DNA from: Rossellomorea aquimaris
GTDB taxonomy: Bacteria; Bacillota; Bacilli; Bacillales; Bacillaceae_B
Direction of reading: 5' to 3'
DNA length: 64,000 nucleotides
Assembly (NCBI RefSeq): GCF_020171925.1
Contig: NZ_JAIVAR010000006.1
Span: forward strand, 1 to 64,000
Below, one piece after another: positions 1 to 8,498 of the stretch. Under the pieces are notes generated by a model. It worked only from the letters and a program-made list of their open reading frames with translations, searched no databases and was not told the origin of the DNA. The stretch's first letter is position 1; each line of letters opens with the position of its first letter. The position numbers and the translations under genes were made by a program.

Positions 1-90
1 CACTGGTACAATCATGACCGGTCAAAAGAAAAATTGGCTGGGATGAGTCCTGTCGAATACCGAACTCACTCCAGCCATTCAGCTGCATAA
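1..90 (+). pseudogene. C-terminal end of IS3-family transposase (OrfB), partial at window edge
   Basis: The first 29 codons read in frame to a TAA and end with HWYNHDRSKEKLAGMSPVEY followed by RTHSS. The pattern W-YN-x-R-K-L-GMSPVEYRT is the conserved tail of IS3-family (IS150-group) DDE transposases, which cut and join the element ends. Only the tail lies in the window, so whether the whole transposase is intact cannot be judged. A terminal-repeat-like sequence follows at once, as expected at the right end of such an element. Confidence 0.8.
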
Positions 91-120
91 TAAAACTCTA
101 ACTTCCGGGGGTAAGCACCA
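1..120 (+). mobile_element. Right end of an IS3-family (IS150-like) insertion sequence
   Basis: After the transposase stop, bases 95-119 (CTCTAACTTCCGGGGGTAAG and on) align with the typical IS150-type right terminal repeat ending in TAACTTTTTGGGGTCAGTACA. The element end is therefore near 118-120. The left end and target duplication are outside the window. It lies just beyond the 3' end of ykrA, in the place where def would be expected from the B. subtilis order. Confidence 0.65.
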
Positions 121-190
121 GTTCTGGATGCGGTTTTTTCTATCTGAAATATCAAAGGGATGAAGAGCTTAAATCCAGCTTCATACACTA

Positions 191-961
191 TTAGATCAGT
201 TGGAGCTCCTTCAATCCGTAATAAATCCCATCTTCGTCCACAGGCTTCGTGATCATGTTTGCATGCTTCTGTACCTCGGACACAGCGTTGCCCATCGCAA
301 TACCCGTTCCTACCGACTCTAGCATCTCAATATCATTAAGACCGTCCCCGAATGCATAGACGTCCTCCATCCTGAATCCTAATCGGGCAATCATTTTCTT
401 GATTCCCTCGGCTTTGGATCCCCCGCCTGGAAGGATATCCATGGAATACTGGTGCCAGCGGATAAAAGTGAATCCCTTGTATTTCTCCCTATAGAAGTGT
501 TCTTCTTCTTCTTGACAGAAAAGAAGTGACTGATAAATATCACGGCCTTTATAAAAATCAGGAGAATAACCAGGATGAGGAAATTTCAAACTATCCATAC
601 TTTCTTGAATGTACCGGTGATGCTTTTGATTCGCCTTCATCGTTTCATGATTCAAGTGGACGACCGGGTGTCCAAAGCGATGACTGTCCTCTAGCAGTTC
701 TTCAAGCTTTTCTACTTGTAATGGATTTGTATGGATGACCTCATTTTCAAATACGACATATTGCCCGTTAAAAGAAACATAAGATTCTATCCCCAATTCC
801 TTTCGCAAGCCTTCATACATAAATGGCGCCCTTCCTGTTGCAATCGCCACATATGTCCCATTTTCCTGAAGTGTTTTAATCGCTTTTTTCGTTGCGTCAG
901 GCAGCTTTTTGTCGTGATCCAATAAGGTTCCGTCTATATCAAAGAAAACTATTTTTTTCAT
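191..961 (-). CDS. ykrA: HAD-superfamily (Cof-type) phosphatase YkrA
   Basis: A 256-residue cytosolic phosphatase of the Cof/IIB branch of the HAD superfamily, which dephosphorylates sugar phosphates and similar small molecules; the substrate here is unknown. Motif I is DIDGTLLD (residues 8-15) with two catalytic aspartates, motif II is AIATGRAP near residue 40, and the C-terminal GDGLNDIEML motif binds magnesium. A good ribosome site (AAAGGAG) lies 6 bases before the ATG. In B. subtilis ykrA sits beside ykzG/rnjA, transcribed away from them, exactly as here, which supports the name. The next gene on its far side is an IS remnant instead of def. Confidence 0.85.
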   Translation of the reverse strand: MKKIVFFDIDGTLLDHDKKLPDATKKAIKTLQENGTYVAIATGRAPFMYEGLRKELGIESYVSFNGQYVVFENEVIHTNPLQVEKLEELLEDSHRFGHPVVHLNHETMKANQKHHRYIQESMDSLKFPHPGYSPDFYKGRDIYQSLLFCQEEEEHFYREKYKGFTFIRWHQYSMDILPGGGSKAEGIKKMIARLGFRMEDVYAFGDGLNDIEMLESVGTGIAMGNAVSEVQKHANMITKPVDEDGIYYGLKELQLI

Positions 962-1183
962 GAGTGATCTCCTTTTTACAACTATATCGATTTGATTCGC
1001 TTAATAACGTAAACCTTTGAGAATTAATTGTCAAACAACCATTTCCGCCTCATTACCATACTTATCCATGTAAGAGAATCGGAAAATTCCGTACACTAGT
1101 AGTAAGACAATAGAGACGTTAGCCTCATTACACCTTTACTTCAACGGACATTCTCGGTAAACTAATGATAAGGAGTGAGCAAT

Positions 1184-1255
1184 ATGTTAAAGAAGCTGAG
1201 AAAGAAGCTTTTAAAACAGTGGAAAGATATTCTCAGAAGAAAAACGATTGCCTAG
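1184..1255 (+). CDS. Possible 23-residue cationic amphipathic peptide
   Basis: A short ORF (MLKKLRKKLLKQ then WKDILRRKTIA) follows an AAGGAGTGAG ribosome site with normal spacing to the ATG. It has nine or ten Lys/Arg and regularly spaced Leu/Ile/Trp, so it could fold as an amphipathic helix that binds membranes or nucleic acid. A strong hairpin lies about 50 bases after the stop, so the unit has start signal, ORF and possible end. I recognise no family. It could also be a chance ORF in a 720-base gap; comparison with close relatives would decide. Confidence 0.4.
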   Translation: MLKKLRKKLLKQWKDILRRKTIA

Positions 1256-1681
1256 ACCGACTCCCTTAGACACTAGTTTTTAAAGACAATAGGAATGTTA
1301 TACGATTAGGGACTGAAGCCATTAGAGGGGAATTTTCGTCTCCTTTGGTTTTCAGTCCCTCTTGTTTGTCGGTACCTACTACCCCTATCCGGGTTGAGGA
1401 CTATGTGAACAAAGCGTTTTTTCAACGCCACTTCCTCGTAAAACTTTATTTACTTGCAAGAATCCTTTATAATCAAAACATACATATTCAATTTTAACAT
1501 GGTAGATTACATTTTATTATTGTTTATATTAGAAGTGACAGGGAGACAATTCCATATAAGGGAACACTTCCATCCTTCATTACCACGGGTAGTCATACGT
1601 ACCCGATTTATATAGTTGATAACTTTTTTATCATAGATGAAAGTTAGATTTTTTGAAAACGGATAAGGAGAGAGAAAAAAC
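1256..1681. other. Gap before rpoY: hairpin plus a weak promoter
   Basis: No convincing gene is seen here. The stretch holds the hairpin at 1308-1360 and a TATAAT at 1468-1473, with a poor TTTATT 17 bases upstream, which could drive rpoY-rnjA. A minus-strand reading frame at 1507-1692 runs through the rpoY ribosome site and has no start signal of its own. Confidence 0.4.
1308..1360 (+). terminator. Long hairpin after the small peptide ORF
   Basis: AGGGACTGAA (1308-1317) pairs perfectly with TTCAGTCCCT (1351-1360). Inside the loop AGGGGA and TCTCCT can form a second helix. The downstream CTTGTTTG is only moderately T-rich, so this is either a terminator for the short upstream ORF or a structured small RNA end. 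Confidence 0.45.
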
Positions 1682-1888
1682 ATGATTTTCAAAGTATTTT
1701 ACCAAGAAAGTAAAGCTGAAGTGCCTGTTCGCGAATGCACTCATTCACTTTACGTAGAAGCAGAATCAGAACGAGAAGTACGCCAAAAACTTAAAGAAAA
1801 ACCGTTTAACATCGAATTCGTACAAAAGCTAGAGGGCGCTTTTTTAGAGTATGAACAAAATCACCATTCTTTCGAGTTGGAGAAATAA
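1682..1888 (+). CDS. rpoY: RNA polymerase epsilon subunit RpoY (YkzG)
   Basis: A 68-residue protein, close to the 69 residues of B. subtilis YkzG. It is the small epsilon subunit found on Firmicutes RNA polymerase; it resembles phage Gp2-like folds. The start [18 protein letters not shown] and the segment [15 protein letters not shown] are typical of the family. The ATG follows AAGGAGAGAG. The stop is 4 bases before rnjA, so the two genes form one operon, an arrangement conserved in Bacillaceae. Confidence 0.93.
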   Translation: MIFKVFYQESKAEVPVRECTHSLYVEAESEREVRQKLKEKPFNIEFVQKLEGAFLEYEQNHHSFELEK

Positions 1889-1892
1889 GTAG

Positions 1893-3560
1893 ATGAAATT
1901 TGTGAAAAATGACCAGACCGCAGTATTTGCCCTTGGCGGTTTGGGAGAAATCGGAAAAAACACATACGGCGTACAATTTCAAGATGAAATCATTTTAATC
2001 GATGCAGGGATCAAGTTCCCTGAGGACGAGTTGCTCGGTATTGACTATGTAATTCCGGATTACACATACCTTGTAAAGAATGCGGATAAGATCAAGGGAC
2101 TCTTTGTCACTCATGGTCACGAAGACCACATTGGCGGGATTCCATACCTTCTTCGCGAATTGAATATTCCGATCTACGGAGGCAAACTTGCCCTTGGCCT
2201 GATTAAGAACAAGTTGGAGGAACACGGTTTATTAAGGAATGCAAAGCTGAATGTCATCAAAGAAGATGATGTGATCAAGTTCCGCAAAACTTCCGTTACC
2301 TTCTTCAGGACAACACATAGTATTCCGGATTCTTATGGAATCGTAGTGAAGACACCACCGGGAAATGTCGTCCACACAGGAGACTTCAAATTCGACTTCA
2401 CACCGGTAGGCGAGCCCGCGAACCTCGCCAAGATGGCTGAAATCGGTAAGGAAGGCGTGCTATGTCTGTTGTCTGACAGTACGAACGCCGAGGTTCCAAA
2501 CTTCACAATGTCCGAACGCAAGGTTGGAGAAAGCATCAATGATATCTTCCGTAAAGTTGACGGACGTGTCATCTTTGCTACATTTGCATCGAATATCCAC
2601 CGCCTTCAACAAGTAGTGGAAGCAGCTGTCTACCATAACCGCAAAGTGGCCGTATTCGGTCGCAGCATGGAAGCAGCCATCACAATCGGTCAGGAATTAG
2701 GATATATCAATGCTCCTAAGGATACATTCATCGATCACGGCCAAATCAACAGGCTTCCTGCAAATGAGGTCGTCATCCTATGCACAGGATCCCAAGGTGA
2801 ACCGATGGCAGCATTGTCAAGGATCGCAAACGGTACTCACCGCCAGATTCAAATTCAGCCTGGTGATACGGTAGTATTCTCTTCTTCCCCTATTCCAGGG
2901 AACACGATCAGCGTTAACCGCACGATCAATTTACTGTATCGTGCAGGTGCGGAAGTCATTCACGGTCCATTGAATGATATCCATACATCGGGTCACGGCG
3001 GCCAGGAAGAAATGAAGCTGATGCTCCGCTTGATGAACCCTACATTCTTCATGCCTATTCACGGTGAATTCCGGATGCAGAAGATGCACGCCCAGATCGG
3101 TGTCGATTGTGGAGTCCAGGAAGGGAATTGCTTTATCATGGACAATGGTGAAGTGCTTGCTTTAAGCAGCGATTCAGCACAGGTTGCTGGCAAAATCCCT
3201 TCAGGCAATGTCTATATCGATGGTAGCGGAATCGGTGATATCGGGAATATCGTATTGCGAGACCGCCGCATCCTTTCAGAAGAAGGACTTGTCATTGTCG
3301 TCGTCAGCATCGATATGAAGGAATTCAAGATTGCTTCAGGCCCAGACTTGATTTCAAGAGGATTTGTCTACATGCGAGAATCCGGGGACCTCATCAACGA
3401 AGCACAGAACTTGATCAGCAAGCATTTGAATAAGGTCCTTGAAAGAAGAACTTCTCAATGGTCCGAAATCAAGAATGAAATCACCGATACGTTGGCTCCA
3501 TTCTTATACGAAAAAACAAAAAGACGTCCAATGATCCTACCGATCATCATGGAAGTTTAA
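1893..3560 (+). CDS. rnjA: Ribonuclease J1
   Basis: A 555-residue protein, the same length as B. subtilis RNase J1. It has 5'-3' exonuclease and endonuclease activity in mRNA decay and 16S rRNA maturation. The metallo-beta-lactamase motif [10 protein letters not shown] places the zinc ligands at His74, His76, Asp78 and His79. The beta-CASP part includes [10 protein letters not shown] and PIHGEFRM, and a C-terminal domain follows. It is translated from an ATG four bases after the rpoY stop; its ribosome site lies inside the end of rpoY. A strong terminator follows. Confidence 0.96.
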   Translation: MKFVKNDQTAVFALGGLGEIGKNTYGVQFQDEIILIDAGIKFPEDELLGIDYVIPDYTYLVKNADKIKGLFVTHGHEDHIGGIPYLLRELNIPIYGGKLALGLIKNKLEEHGLLRNAKLNVIKEDDVIKFRKTSVTFFRTTHSIPDSYGIVVKTPPGNVVHTGDFKFDFTPVGEPANLAKMAEIGKEGVLCLLSDSTNAEVPNFTMSERKVGESINDIFRKVDGRVIFATFASNIHRLQQVVEAAVYHNRKVAVFGRSMEAAITIGQELGYINAPKDTFIDHGQINRLPANEVVILCTGSQGEPMAALSRIANGTHRQIQIQPGDTVVFSSSPIPGNTISVNRTINLLYRAGAEVIHGPLNDIHTSGHGGQEEMKLMLRLMNPTFFMPIHGEFRMQKMHAQIGVDCGVQEGNCFIMDNGEVLALSSDSAQVAGKIPSGNVYIDGSGIGDIGNIVLRDRRILSEEGLVIVVVSIDMKEFKIASGPDLISRGFVYMRESGDLINEAQNLISKHLNKVLERRTSQWSEIKNEITDTLAPFLYEKTKRRPMILPIIMEV

Positions 3561-3570
3561 TAAAATAAAA

Positions 3571-3606
3571 AGAAAGGCTCAGTGAAAACTGAGCCTTTCT
3601 TTTTTT
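3571..3606. terminator. Bidirectional intrinsic terminator between rnjA and ktrC
   Basis: AGAAAGGCTCAGT and ACTGAGCCTTTCT form a 13-bp stem with a GAAA loop. T-runs follow on the plus strand and A-runs precede it, so it can stop both rnjA and the converging ktrC. Confidence 0.93.
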
Positions 3607-3611
3607 GTGTA

Positions 3612-4274
3612 CTAAAGGGAAAAGACTTTCTTCTCGAATCGATTGATATCCGTGTCTGCACCGATGACGATCAGGATATCACCCACTCTGATTTGTTCAT
3701 CAGCCTGCGGCGAAACGATGATGTCCTTTTCCCGTTTAATGGCAACAATATTGATACCGTACTTTGCTCGGATATCGAGGTCGATCAGCGTGTTACCTGC
3801 TAAAAGTTCATTCGCTACGATTTCAACGATGGAATGTTCATCCGAGAGTTCAAGATAATCAAGTACGTTATTTGATACGATATTATGAGCGATCCTGCGT
3901 CCCATATCGCGTTCAGGATGCACGACTTGATTGGCCCCGATTTTCCTTAATACTTTTTCATGATAGTCATTCTGTGCCTTGACGGTAATATTCTTCACGC
4001 CAATTTCTTTCAACATGAGCGTCGTTAATATACTTGATTGAATATCATCGCCGATCGCTACGATGACATGATCAAAGTTCCTAATACCCAGGCTCTTCAG
4101 CACGGATTCATCTGTTGAATCGGCAACGACCGCATGAGAAGCAATCGTAGAGAACTCATTTACTTTATCCTCATCCTGGTCGATGGCCATCACTTCCATC
4201 CCCTGTTCTGTCAGGGAACGTACGATACTTCCCCCGAAACGTCCCAATCCAATCACTACAAATTCTTTTTTCAT
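3612..4274 (-). CDS. ktrC: Potassium uptake regulatory subunit KtrC (YkqB)
   Basis: A 220-residue cytosolic RCK protein that gates a KtrB/KtrD-type potassium channel. The N-terminal Rossmann domain starts with VIGLGRFGGSIV and has the acidic residue of AIDQDEDK that contacts the nucleotide ribose. The C-terminal RCK_C domain covers roughly residues 135-220; this domain binds cyclic di-AMP in B. subtilis KtrC. No membrane partner gene is adjacent, as is usual for ktrC. The position beside rnjA matches B. subtilis ykqB. Confidence 0.92.
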   Translation of the reverse strand: MKKEFVVIGLGRFGGSIVRSLTEQGMEVMAIDQDEDKVNEFSTIASHAVVADSTDESVLKSLGIRNFDHVIVAIGDDIQSSILTTLMLKEIGVKNITVKAQNDYHEKVLRKIGANQVVHPERDMGRRIAHNIVSNNVLDYLELSDEHSIVEIVANELLAGNTLIDLDIRAKYGINIVAIKREKDIIVSPQADEQIRVGDILIVIGADTDINRFEKKVFSL

Positions 4275-4355
4275 TATAAATTCCCCCAGATTTTCCAGTA
4301 ATCATACTACTATTTTATCACGAAGTTCCTCTACTGATAGAACGATAAAGTGAAA

Positions 4356-4396
4356 AAACAAAAAAATCATGACGTCCGTATTGGCACATCATGATT
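4356..4396 (-). terminator. Terminator after cydB
   Basis: Read on the minus strand, ATCATGATG pairs with CGTCATGAT and is followed by TTTTTTGTTTTTT. It ends the cydAB transcript 12 bases past the cydB stop. Confidence 0.85.
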
Positions 4397-4407
4397 CTTC
4401 AATGACT

Positions 4408-5421
4408 CTATTTGTTCCCTTTTACATACTCTGCATCAAACAAAAACAATCTCATCAAAAGGAATAAAGATGGAATGAGCAGAAGCAGTCCCGCAATGAA
4501 AACGATCACCAAAGCGATCCCCATCGTATCATTGGTCACACTTGATTCAATCGTTATGAAGGGTTTCAATATATATGGAAGATGAGATGCCCCGTACCCG
4601 AAAAACGCAAAGAAAAACTGCAGCATCACCAGGAGGAATGCTGTCCCAAATTTTCTTCGTTTATAAATCAAGAACGAAGCAATGATAAAGCTGAGTAAAG
4701 ATAGGCCGAACATCCACCAAATATCGAGGGCATTCATAAAATGTTCCCCATTATGTTCTCTCAAGCCCACGAACACCAAGAAACTTGCCAGGATCGTCGG
4801 TGGACTCCAAAACAACGAAAATTTCCTGAGCAGCTCTCTCGAATCAATGTCCCCTGCCCGATCGGCATAATACGTTAAAAAGGTTGCGCTGATAAATAGT
4901 ACGGACACGATCGAAAGCACGACGACACTCCATGAATAAGGGCTTTTGAACAATTCACCTGCAAGGAATTTGACACTTCCTTCTGTAACTTGGAGGAATC
5001 CACCTTCTGAAATCGTCAATGCTGTCGATAACGAAGCAGGTATCAACAATCCTGTCGCACCATAAAGGAAAAGGTAAACAATATTTTCTTTCGAGCCATA
5101 ATGATTAAATGCATAGAAGCTTCCCCTGATCGCCAGCAATATGATCGCAATGCTTCCAGGAATCAGTAACGCAGTGCCATAGTAATAAGCCGTATCAGGA
5201 AAAAAACCTACAAGACCTACGAAAAAGAATACGAAGAAGACATTTGTCACTTCCCATACAGGCGATAAATAGCGGCTGATCAGAGCGTTCAACGTATGCT
5301 CCTTGTTTCTCAACCTACCGTAAAATGCAAAGAAACCGGCACCAAAGTCAATTGATGCCACAATTAAATAACCATAAAGGAAGATCCATAAAACCGTGAT
5401 CCCCAATAGTTCCAAACTCAT
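4408..5421 (-). CDS. cydB: Cytochrome bd oxidase subunit II (CydB/YthB type)
   Basis: A 337-residue membrane protein with about eight to nine hydrophobic segments, paired with the CydA-type gene just upstream (59 bases away). Subunit II stabilises the haem-bearing subunit of the bd-type quinol oxidase, which reduces oxygen at the cytoplasmic membrane. The N-terminal LYGYLIVASIDFGAGFFAFY and LSPVWEVTNVFFVFFFVGLV segments match the CydB family. The match could be to cydB or to the second set, ythB; the short partner subunit favours the YthA/YthB (cyanide-insensitive) branch. The cydCD assembly genes are not in this operon. Confidence 0.88.
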   Translation of the reverse strand: MSLELLGITVLWIFLYGYLIVASIDFGAGFFAFYGRLRNKEHTLNALISRYLSPVWEVTNVFFVFFFVGLVGFFPDTAYYYGTALLIPGSIAIILLAIRGSFYAFNHYGSKENIVYLFLYGATGLLIPASLSTALTISEGGFLQVTEGSVKFLAGELFKSPYSWSVVVLSIVSVLFISATFLTYYADRAGDIDSRELLRKFSLFWSPPTILASFLVFVGLREHNGEHFMNALDIWWMFGLSLLSFIIASFLIYKRRKFGTAFLLVMLQFFFAFFGYGASHLPYILKPFITIESSVTNDTMGIALVIVFIAGLLLLIPSLFLLMRLFLFDAEYVKGNK

Positions 5422-5480
5422 TGTCAGTCCTCCCCCATTATTGATAAGCAGAACACTTTCTCAAATCGCTCAACCTGTGA

Positions 5481-6818
5481 TTATGCAGACCGTCGCGGGA
5501 ATCGTTGTTCCAATTCGGCTTCGGCAGGTTTATTCTTGAACATCTTGATCAGGACAACCACACACAGGATGGCAAGAAGAACATATAAAGCTACGAACAT
5601 CGCGAATGTCAATCCGACTCCATCCGCTTTAGTGGCCGCATCCGCCACCTTCATATACCCACGAAGGATCCATGGCTGTCTTCCCACCTCCGCATAAATC
5701 CAACCAAATTCGATCGCAAGCATCGCTAATGGACCGCTCGCAACGATCCCCCATAGCAGAGGCTTATTCCATTCATTCCGCTTCTTCCATTTCCAGAAAA
5801 GAATGAACAACCCTGTAATGAAAATACTGTAGAAGCCGATCGAAACCATTAGATCAAACAAGTAATGGATCCAGAGCGGAGGTCTTTCATCTTCAGGCGT
5901 TTCATTCAGACCGATGACTTCATAATCGAAAGAACTTCCTGCCAAAAAGCTCAGGAATCCCGGTAATCTGATTTCGTTATGCACCTCGTTATTTTCATCC
6001 AATGTACCAAAAAGGATTAAGTCGGCATTATCTTCCGTCTCAAAATGCCATTCGGCAGCCGCCAACTTCTCAGGTTGATATTCTGCCAGGAATTTAGCCG
6101 ATAAATCGCCAGCCAGAGCCGATCCAAAGGCAAAGATCAGTGCGGAAACCATCGTCAAACGAAGTGCTTTCCTATGATACTCACTGCCTTTCTTCTTTAA
6201 GATTGCAAATGCCGTGATTCCACCCAGGATCAGGGCTGAAGTCAAGTACGCCGTCGTCAAAACGTGAAACACCTTGGTAGGAGTAGCGGGATTCAACATA
6301 GCCGCAATCGGATCGATATTGATTGCCTTCCCGTCGCTCAGCTCAAACCCTTGAGGCGTATTCATGAATGCATTCACTGTCGTAATGAACAACGCCGATG
6401 CAGAGGATCCGATCATCACTGGAATCGTCAAAATCCAGTGAATCCACTTATTCTTAAAACGATCCCACGTATATAAATAAATCCCCAAGAATATGGCTTC
6501 AAAGAAAAACGCAAAGGTTTCCATGAACAGAGGCAGTGCAATCACCTGTCCGGCAACCTGCATGAACGAAGGCCATAACATTGAAAGCTGCAACCCGATC
6601 GCCGTCCCGGTAACGACACCCACTGCAACCGTAATCGTAAAGCCACGCGCCCACCGTCTCGCAAGCAAAAGATAATGAGGATCATTACGCTTGATCCCCA
6701 TGAACTCGGCAATCGATATCATGATCGGCACACCTACACCAATCGTTGCAAAAATAATATGAAAGGCAAGCGTTGTGGAAGTCAACATCCTGCTTAAAAT
6801 CACACTATCTAACATCAT
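5481..6818 (-). CDS. cydA: Cytochrome bd oxidase subunit I (CydA/YthA type)
   Basis: A 445-residue membrane protein with about nine helices that carries haems b558, b595 and d and oxidises quinol. Visible ligands are His at residue 20 (LAFHIIFATIGVG), the His of KVFHVLTTAY, and the Met of RGYMKVADA. The signature EFGWIYAEVGRQPW is present. The periplasmic Q-loop is short, as in the CIO/YthA group. Two start codons stand side by side; the second gives the usual His19 numbering. The promoter carries Rex-like sites, so expression should rise when NADH/NAD is high, that is, at low oxygen. Confidence 0.92.
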   Translation of the reverse strand: MMLDSVILSRMLTSTTLAFHIIFATIGVGVPIMISIAEFMGIKRNDPHYLLLARRWARGFTITVAVGVVTGTAIGLQLSMLWPSFMQVAGQVIALPLFMETFAFFFEAIFLGIYLYTWDRFKNKWIHWILTIPVMIGSSASALFITTVNAFMNTPQGFELSDGKAINIDPIAAMLNPATPTKVFHVLTTAYLTSALILGGITAFAILKKKGSEYHRKALRLTMVSALIFAFGSALAGDLSAKFLAEYQPEKLAAAEWHFETEDNADLILFGTLDENNEVHNEIRLPGFLSFLAGSSFDYEVIGLNETPEDERPPLWIHYLFDLMVSIGFYSIFITGLFILFWKWKKRNEWNKPLLWGIVASGPLAMLAIEFGWIYAEVGRQPWILRGYMKVADAATKADGVGLTFAMFVALYVLLAILCVVVLIKMFKNKPAEAELEQRFPRRSA

Positions 6819-6874
6819 TTCATTAATCCCCCCACCAGATCATCTCGGATACTAATCTTTATCACTTTACTGCC

Positions 6875-6939
6875 ATTATAAAACCTCACTTTGAGTTTGT
6901 GAAGTATTGAACATGAATATTTTGTGACGTTTTTCACAA
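6875..6939 (-). promoter_or_regulatory. cydA promoter with two Rex-like operators
   Basis: On the minus strand TTCACA (6898-6903) and TATAAT (6875-6880) are 17 bases apart, a good sigma-A promoter. A near-perfect Rex-type palindrome TTGTGACGTTTTTCACAA lies at 6922-6939. A second, half-matching site TTGTGAAGTATTGAACAT at 6897-6914 covers the -35 box. Rex represses cydABCD in B. subtilis through TTGTGAA-N4-TTCACAA sites, so the same control is inferred here. Confidence 0.7.
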
Positions 6940-6943
6940 AGTG

Positions 6944-7012
6944 TTGGTGTTGATTTTGGTGTTGATTTTGGTGTTGATTTTGGTGTTGATTTTGGTGTTG
7001 ATTTTGGTGTTG
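6944..7012 (+). repeat. 12-bp tandem repeat, 5.75 copies
   Basis: The unit TTGGTGTTGATT is repeated five times without change from 6944 to 7003, followed by nine more matching bases. It starts five bases past the distal Rex-like site of cydA and runs into a G-rich tract. Such perfect repeats change copy number easily by slippage. Confidence 0.95.
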
Positions 7013-7180
7013 TGGGGGCGCTGGGGGCTGGGTTGGGATTGGGTTGGACTTGGTATTGGGATGGTTTTAGACTTGTAAGCTAGAAATGGGGTTGGGTGGT
7101 TTGGGACGTCTGGGCTGTACTTGGTATTGAGGTGGTGGGCCTTATTGGTGTAGTGAGGCGAAGTGTGATGGCGTTCGCCT
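7013..7180. other. G-rich strand-skewed tract without a gene
   Basis: The plus strand is dominated by G and T (GGGTTGGGATTGGGTTGGA and similar). No reading frame with a start signal is convincing; the minus-strand frame 6934-7206 reads through the 12-bp repeats and has a Pro/Thr/Asn-rich composition that follows from base skew alone. Confidence 0.6.
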
Positions 7181-8140
7181 TTAGACAGAATGGAATGGGG
7201 TGACATATTGTTTATTTTTGTTTTCTCCCTGTGAGTTCAATCTCATGGAGTTTAAGATGCCGTGAACCACTTTTGATGAGTTCACGTGAAGAAACGATCG
7301 CGCCTGCTTATTACTAATCTTAGGGTTCACCAACAAAAAATAATCGAAGATAGCCTGCACGTGGGCTTGCTTATCGTAACTTCCGCACGAATTGCAGTAC
7401 CACGAGGCTTTTTTCCTTTCCATACCGAATGTTCGACAATTAACACACTGTACACCCGTCAAGATTGTTTCTTCTATTTTTGTGAAGATAGGGGGATCGA
7501 TGTGGGCTTTCAGTAATTTCTTTGCGGCTTTTTTTGCATCTCGATCACAAAGGACCGTTTTGGGGTAATCCGTTTGTATTTCACTGAGTTTCTTGAGAAG
7601 ATCCGCAACCTTGATAACACGTTGCTTAAACTGCTTACTGTTTGGCAAACCGTTTAGTACTGACGATGGATTTGTAAATACCACTAAATAATCAACCGGC
7701 AATTGGGCAAATCCGTTTGCTTTAAGCCACTGACGTAAATGGTGGGAATAGCGTTCCGCCTGGGAAATCGGATTGGTGAACCCGGTAATGATGCCATCAT
7801 TATTTGTTCTAGAAAATTGGTTGAATTCACCACCTATATTTAACATACCGGATATATTCTTGACTTCGAGGATAAGTGCAACGGATTTGAAAATTAAAAG
7901 GGAGTCGATTTGGAAAGTGGTTTTTCCGATTGGAATTTGAAGGTCATTCAAGATGAGGACATTCTTTTGACTGAGGGTACTCAAATGGCGATCCACCTTG
8001 CATTCTCCGTGGTATCCGGACCAGTACTTAAGGAGATCTTCTTTGATTTTAGGGCGATGCGGGGAATTTTGAGGAATCCTCCTTAAAAGTGCTTCTTTAT
8101 AGAGGATGATGAGAGGGATTTTTCTACCTTTGATGATCAA
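7181..8140 (-). CDS. NERD-domain protein with C-terminal zinc-ribbon
   Basis: About 319 residues. The NERD (nuclease-related) domain covers roughly residues 40-150, with IDSLLIFKSVALILEVKNIS carrying the D...E-V-K pattern of restriction-endonuclease-like folds. A four-cysteine zinc ribbon (CVNC ... CNSC) follows near residue 235, then a small helical tail. Such proteins are thought to process DNA or RNA; the target is unknown. A TTG at 8140 is preferred because AAAGGAGTG sits at the right distance before it; a TTG at 8158 gives six more residues but lies before that ribosome site. It is alone, flanked on both sides by repeats and skewed DNA, and looks like an accessory insertion between cydA and the ABC pair. 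Confidence 0.8.
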   Translation of the reverse strand: MIIKGRKIPLIILYKEALLRRIPQNSPHRPKIKEDLLKYWSGYHGECKVDRHLSTLSQKNVLILNDLQIPIGKTTFQIDSLLIFKSVALILEVKNISGMLNIGGEFNQFSRTNNDGIITGFTNPISQAERYSHHLRQWLKANGFAQLPVDYLVVFTNPSSVLNGLPNSKQFKQRVIKVADLLKKLSEIQTDYPKTVLCDRDAKKAAKKLLKAHIDPPIFTKIEETILTGVQCVNCRTFGMERKKASWYCNSCGSYDKQAHVQAIFDYFLLVNPKISNKQARSFLHVNSSKVVHGILNSMRLNSQGENKNKQYVTPFHSV

Positions 8141-8240
8141 GCGATCACTCCTTTTCAATGTTTATCCAAATATTCGACAGCATTTTGTGAAATTCCTCTA
8201 TTTCGGAGGATTTTTTTTATGAGTATCGGTGTGTGAGTAG

Positions 8241-8331
8241 ATTTATCTGCCATTTTCAAGATTTATCTGCCAAAAAATCATTTTATCTGCCGTTTTTCCG
8301 ATTTATCTTCCAAAAATCCAATTTATCTGCC
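8241..8331 (-). repeat. Five phased 11-bp repeats, exact 20-bp period
   Basis: Copies of ATTTATCTGCC (minus strand GGCAGATAAAT) start at 8241, 8261, 8281, 8301 and 8321, exactly 20 bases apart; copies 3 and 4 each differ by one base. The nine bases between them vary. A period of about two helical turns puts all copies on one face of the DNA. They lie 100-190 bases upstream of the NERD gene. A similar array occurs at 51380-51471. Confidence 0.9.
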
Positions 8332-8344
8332 ATTCTTCATTTTT

Positions 8345-8466
8345 CGACATCATCCGCGCGCACTTTTCCTCACTACTCCTCCGCACACGCCCCCCCACCT
8401 CCAACAGCACCCCACAGCCCCGCACCAGCACTTCAACACCCCCCTCACTACAACAAAACCAACACA
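8345..8466. other. C-rich strand-skewed tract
   Basis: The plus strand is rich in C and A (for example CACGCCCCCCCACCTCCAAC), i.e. G-rich on the minus strand. No credible gene is seen on either strand; frames that cross it have no ribosome site. It lies between the phased repeats and the terminator of the ABC exporter operon. Confidence 0.55.
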
Positions 8467-8498
8467 CAAAAAAACCCCCGCACAACAAATGCGGGGTC
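8467..8498 (-). terminator. Terminator of the ABC exporter operon
   Basis: On the minus strand CCCCGCA, a TTTGTTG loop and TGCGGGG are followed by GTTTTTTT. It begins six bases after the stop of the downstream ABC gene. Confidence 0.9.

Noticed and set aside
1507..1692. 61-codon minus-strand frame before rpoY
   Set aside because: It covers the rpoY ribosome site and start and has no start signal or family resemblance.
6934..7206. 90-codon minus-strand frame with a TKIN repeat
   Set aside because: It simply translates the 12-bp tandem repeat and G-rich tract, has no ribosome site and overlaps the cydA control region.
7181..8140. NERD protein as part of an anti-phage system
   Set aside because: No helicase, toxin, methylase or other defence partner is adjacent; one domain is not enough evidence.
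8241..8331. CRISPR array
   Set aside because: Repeats are 10-11 bases with 9-11-base spacers, far below CRISPR sizes, and no cas genes are present; the same applies at 51380-51471.
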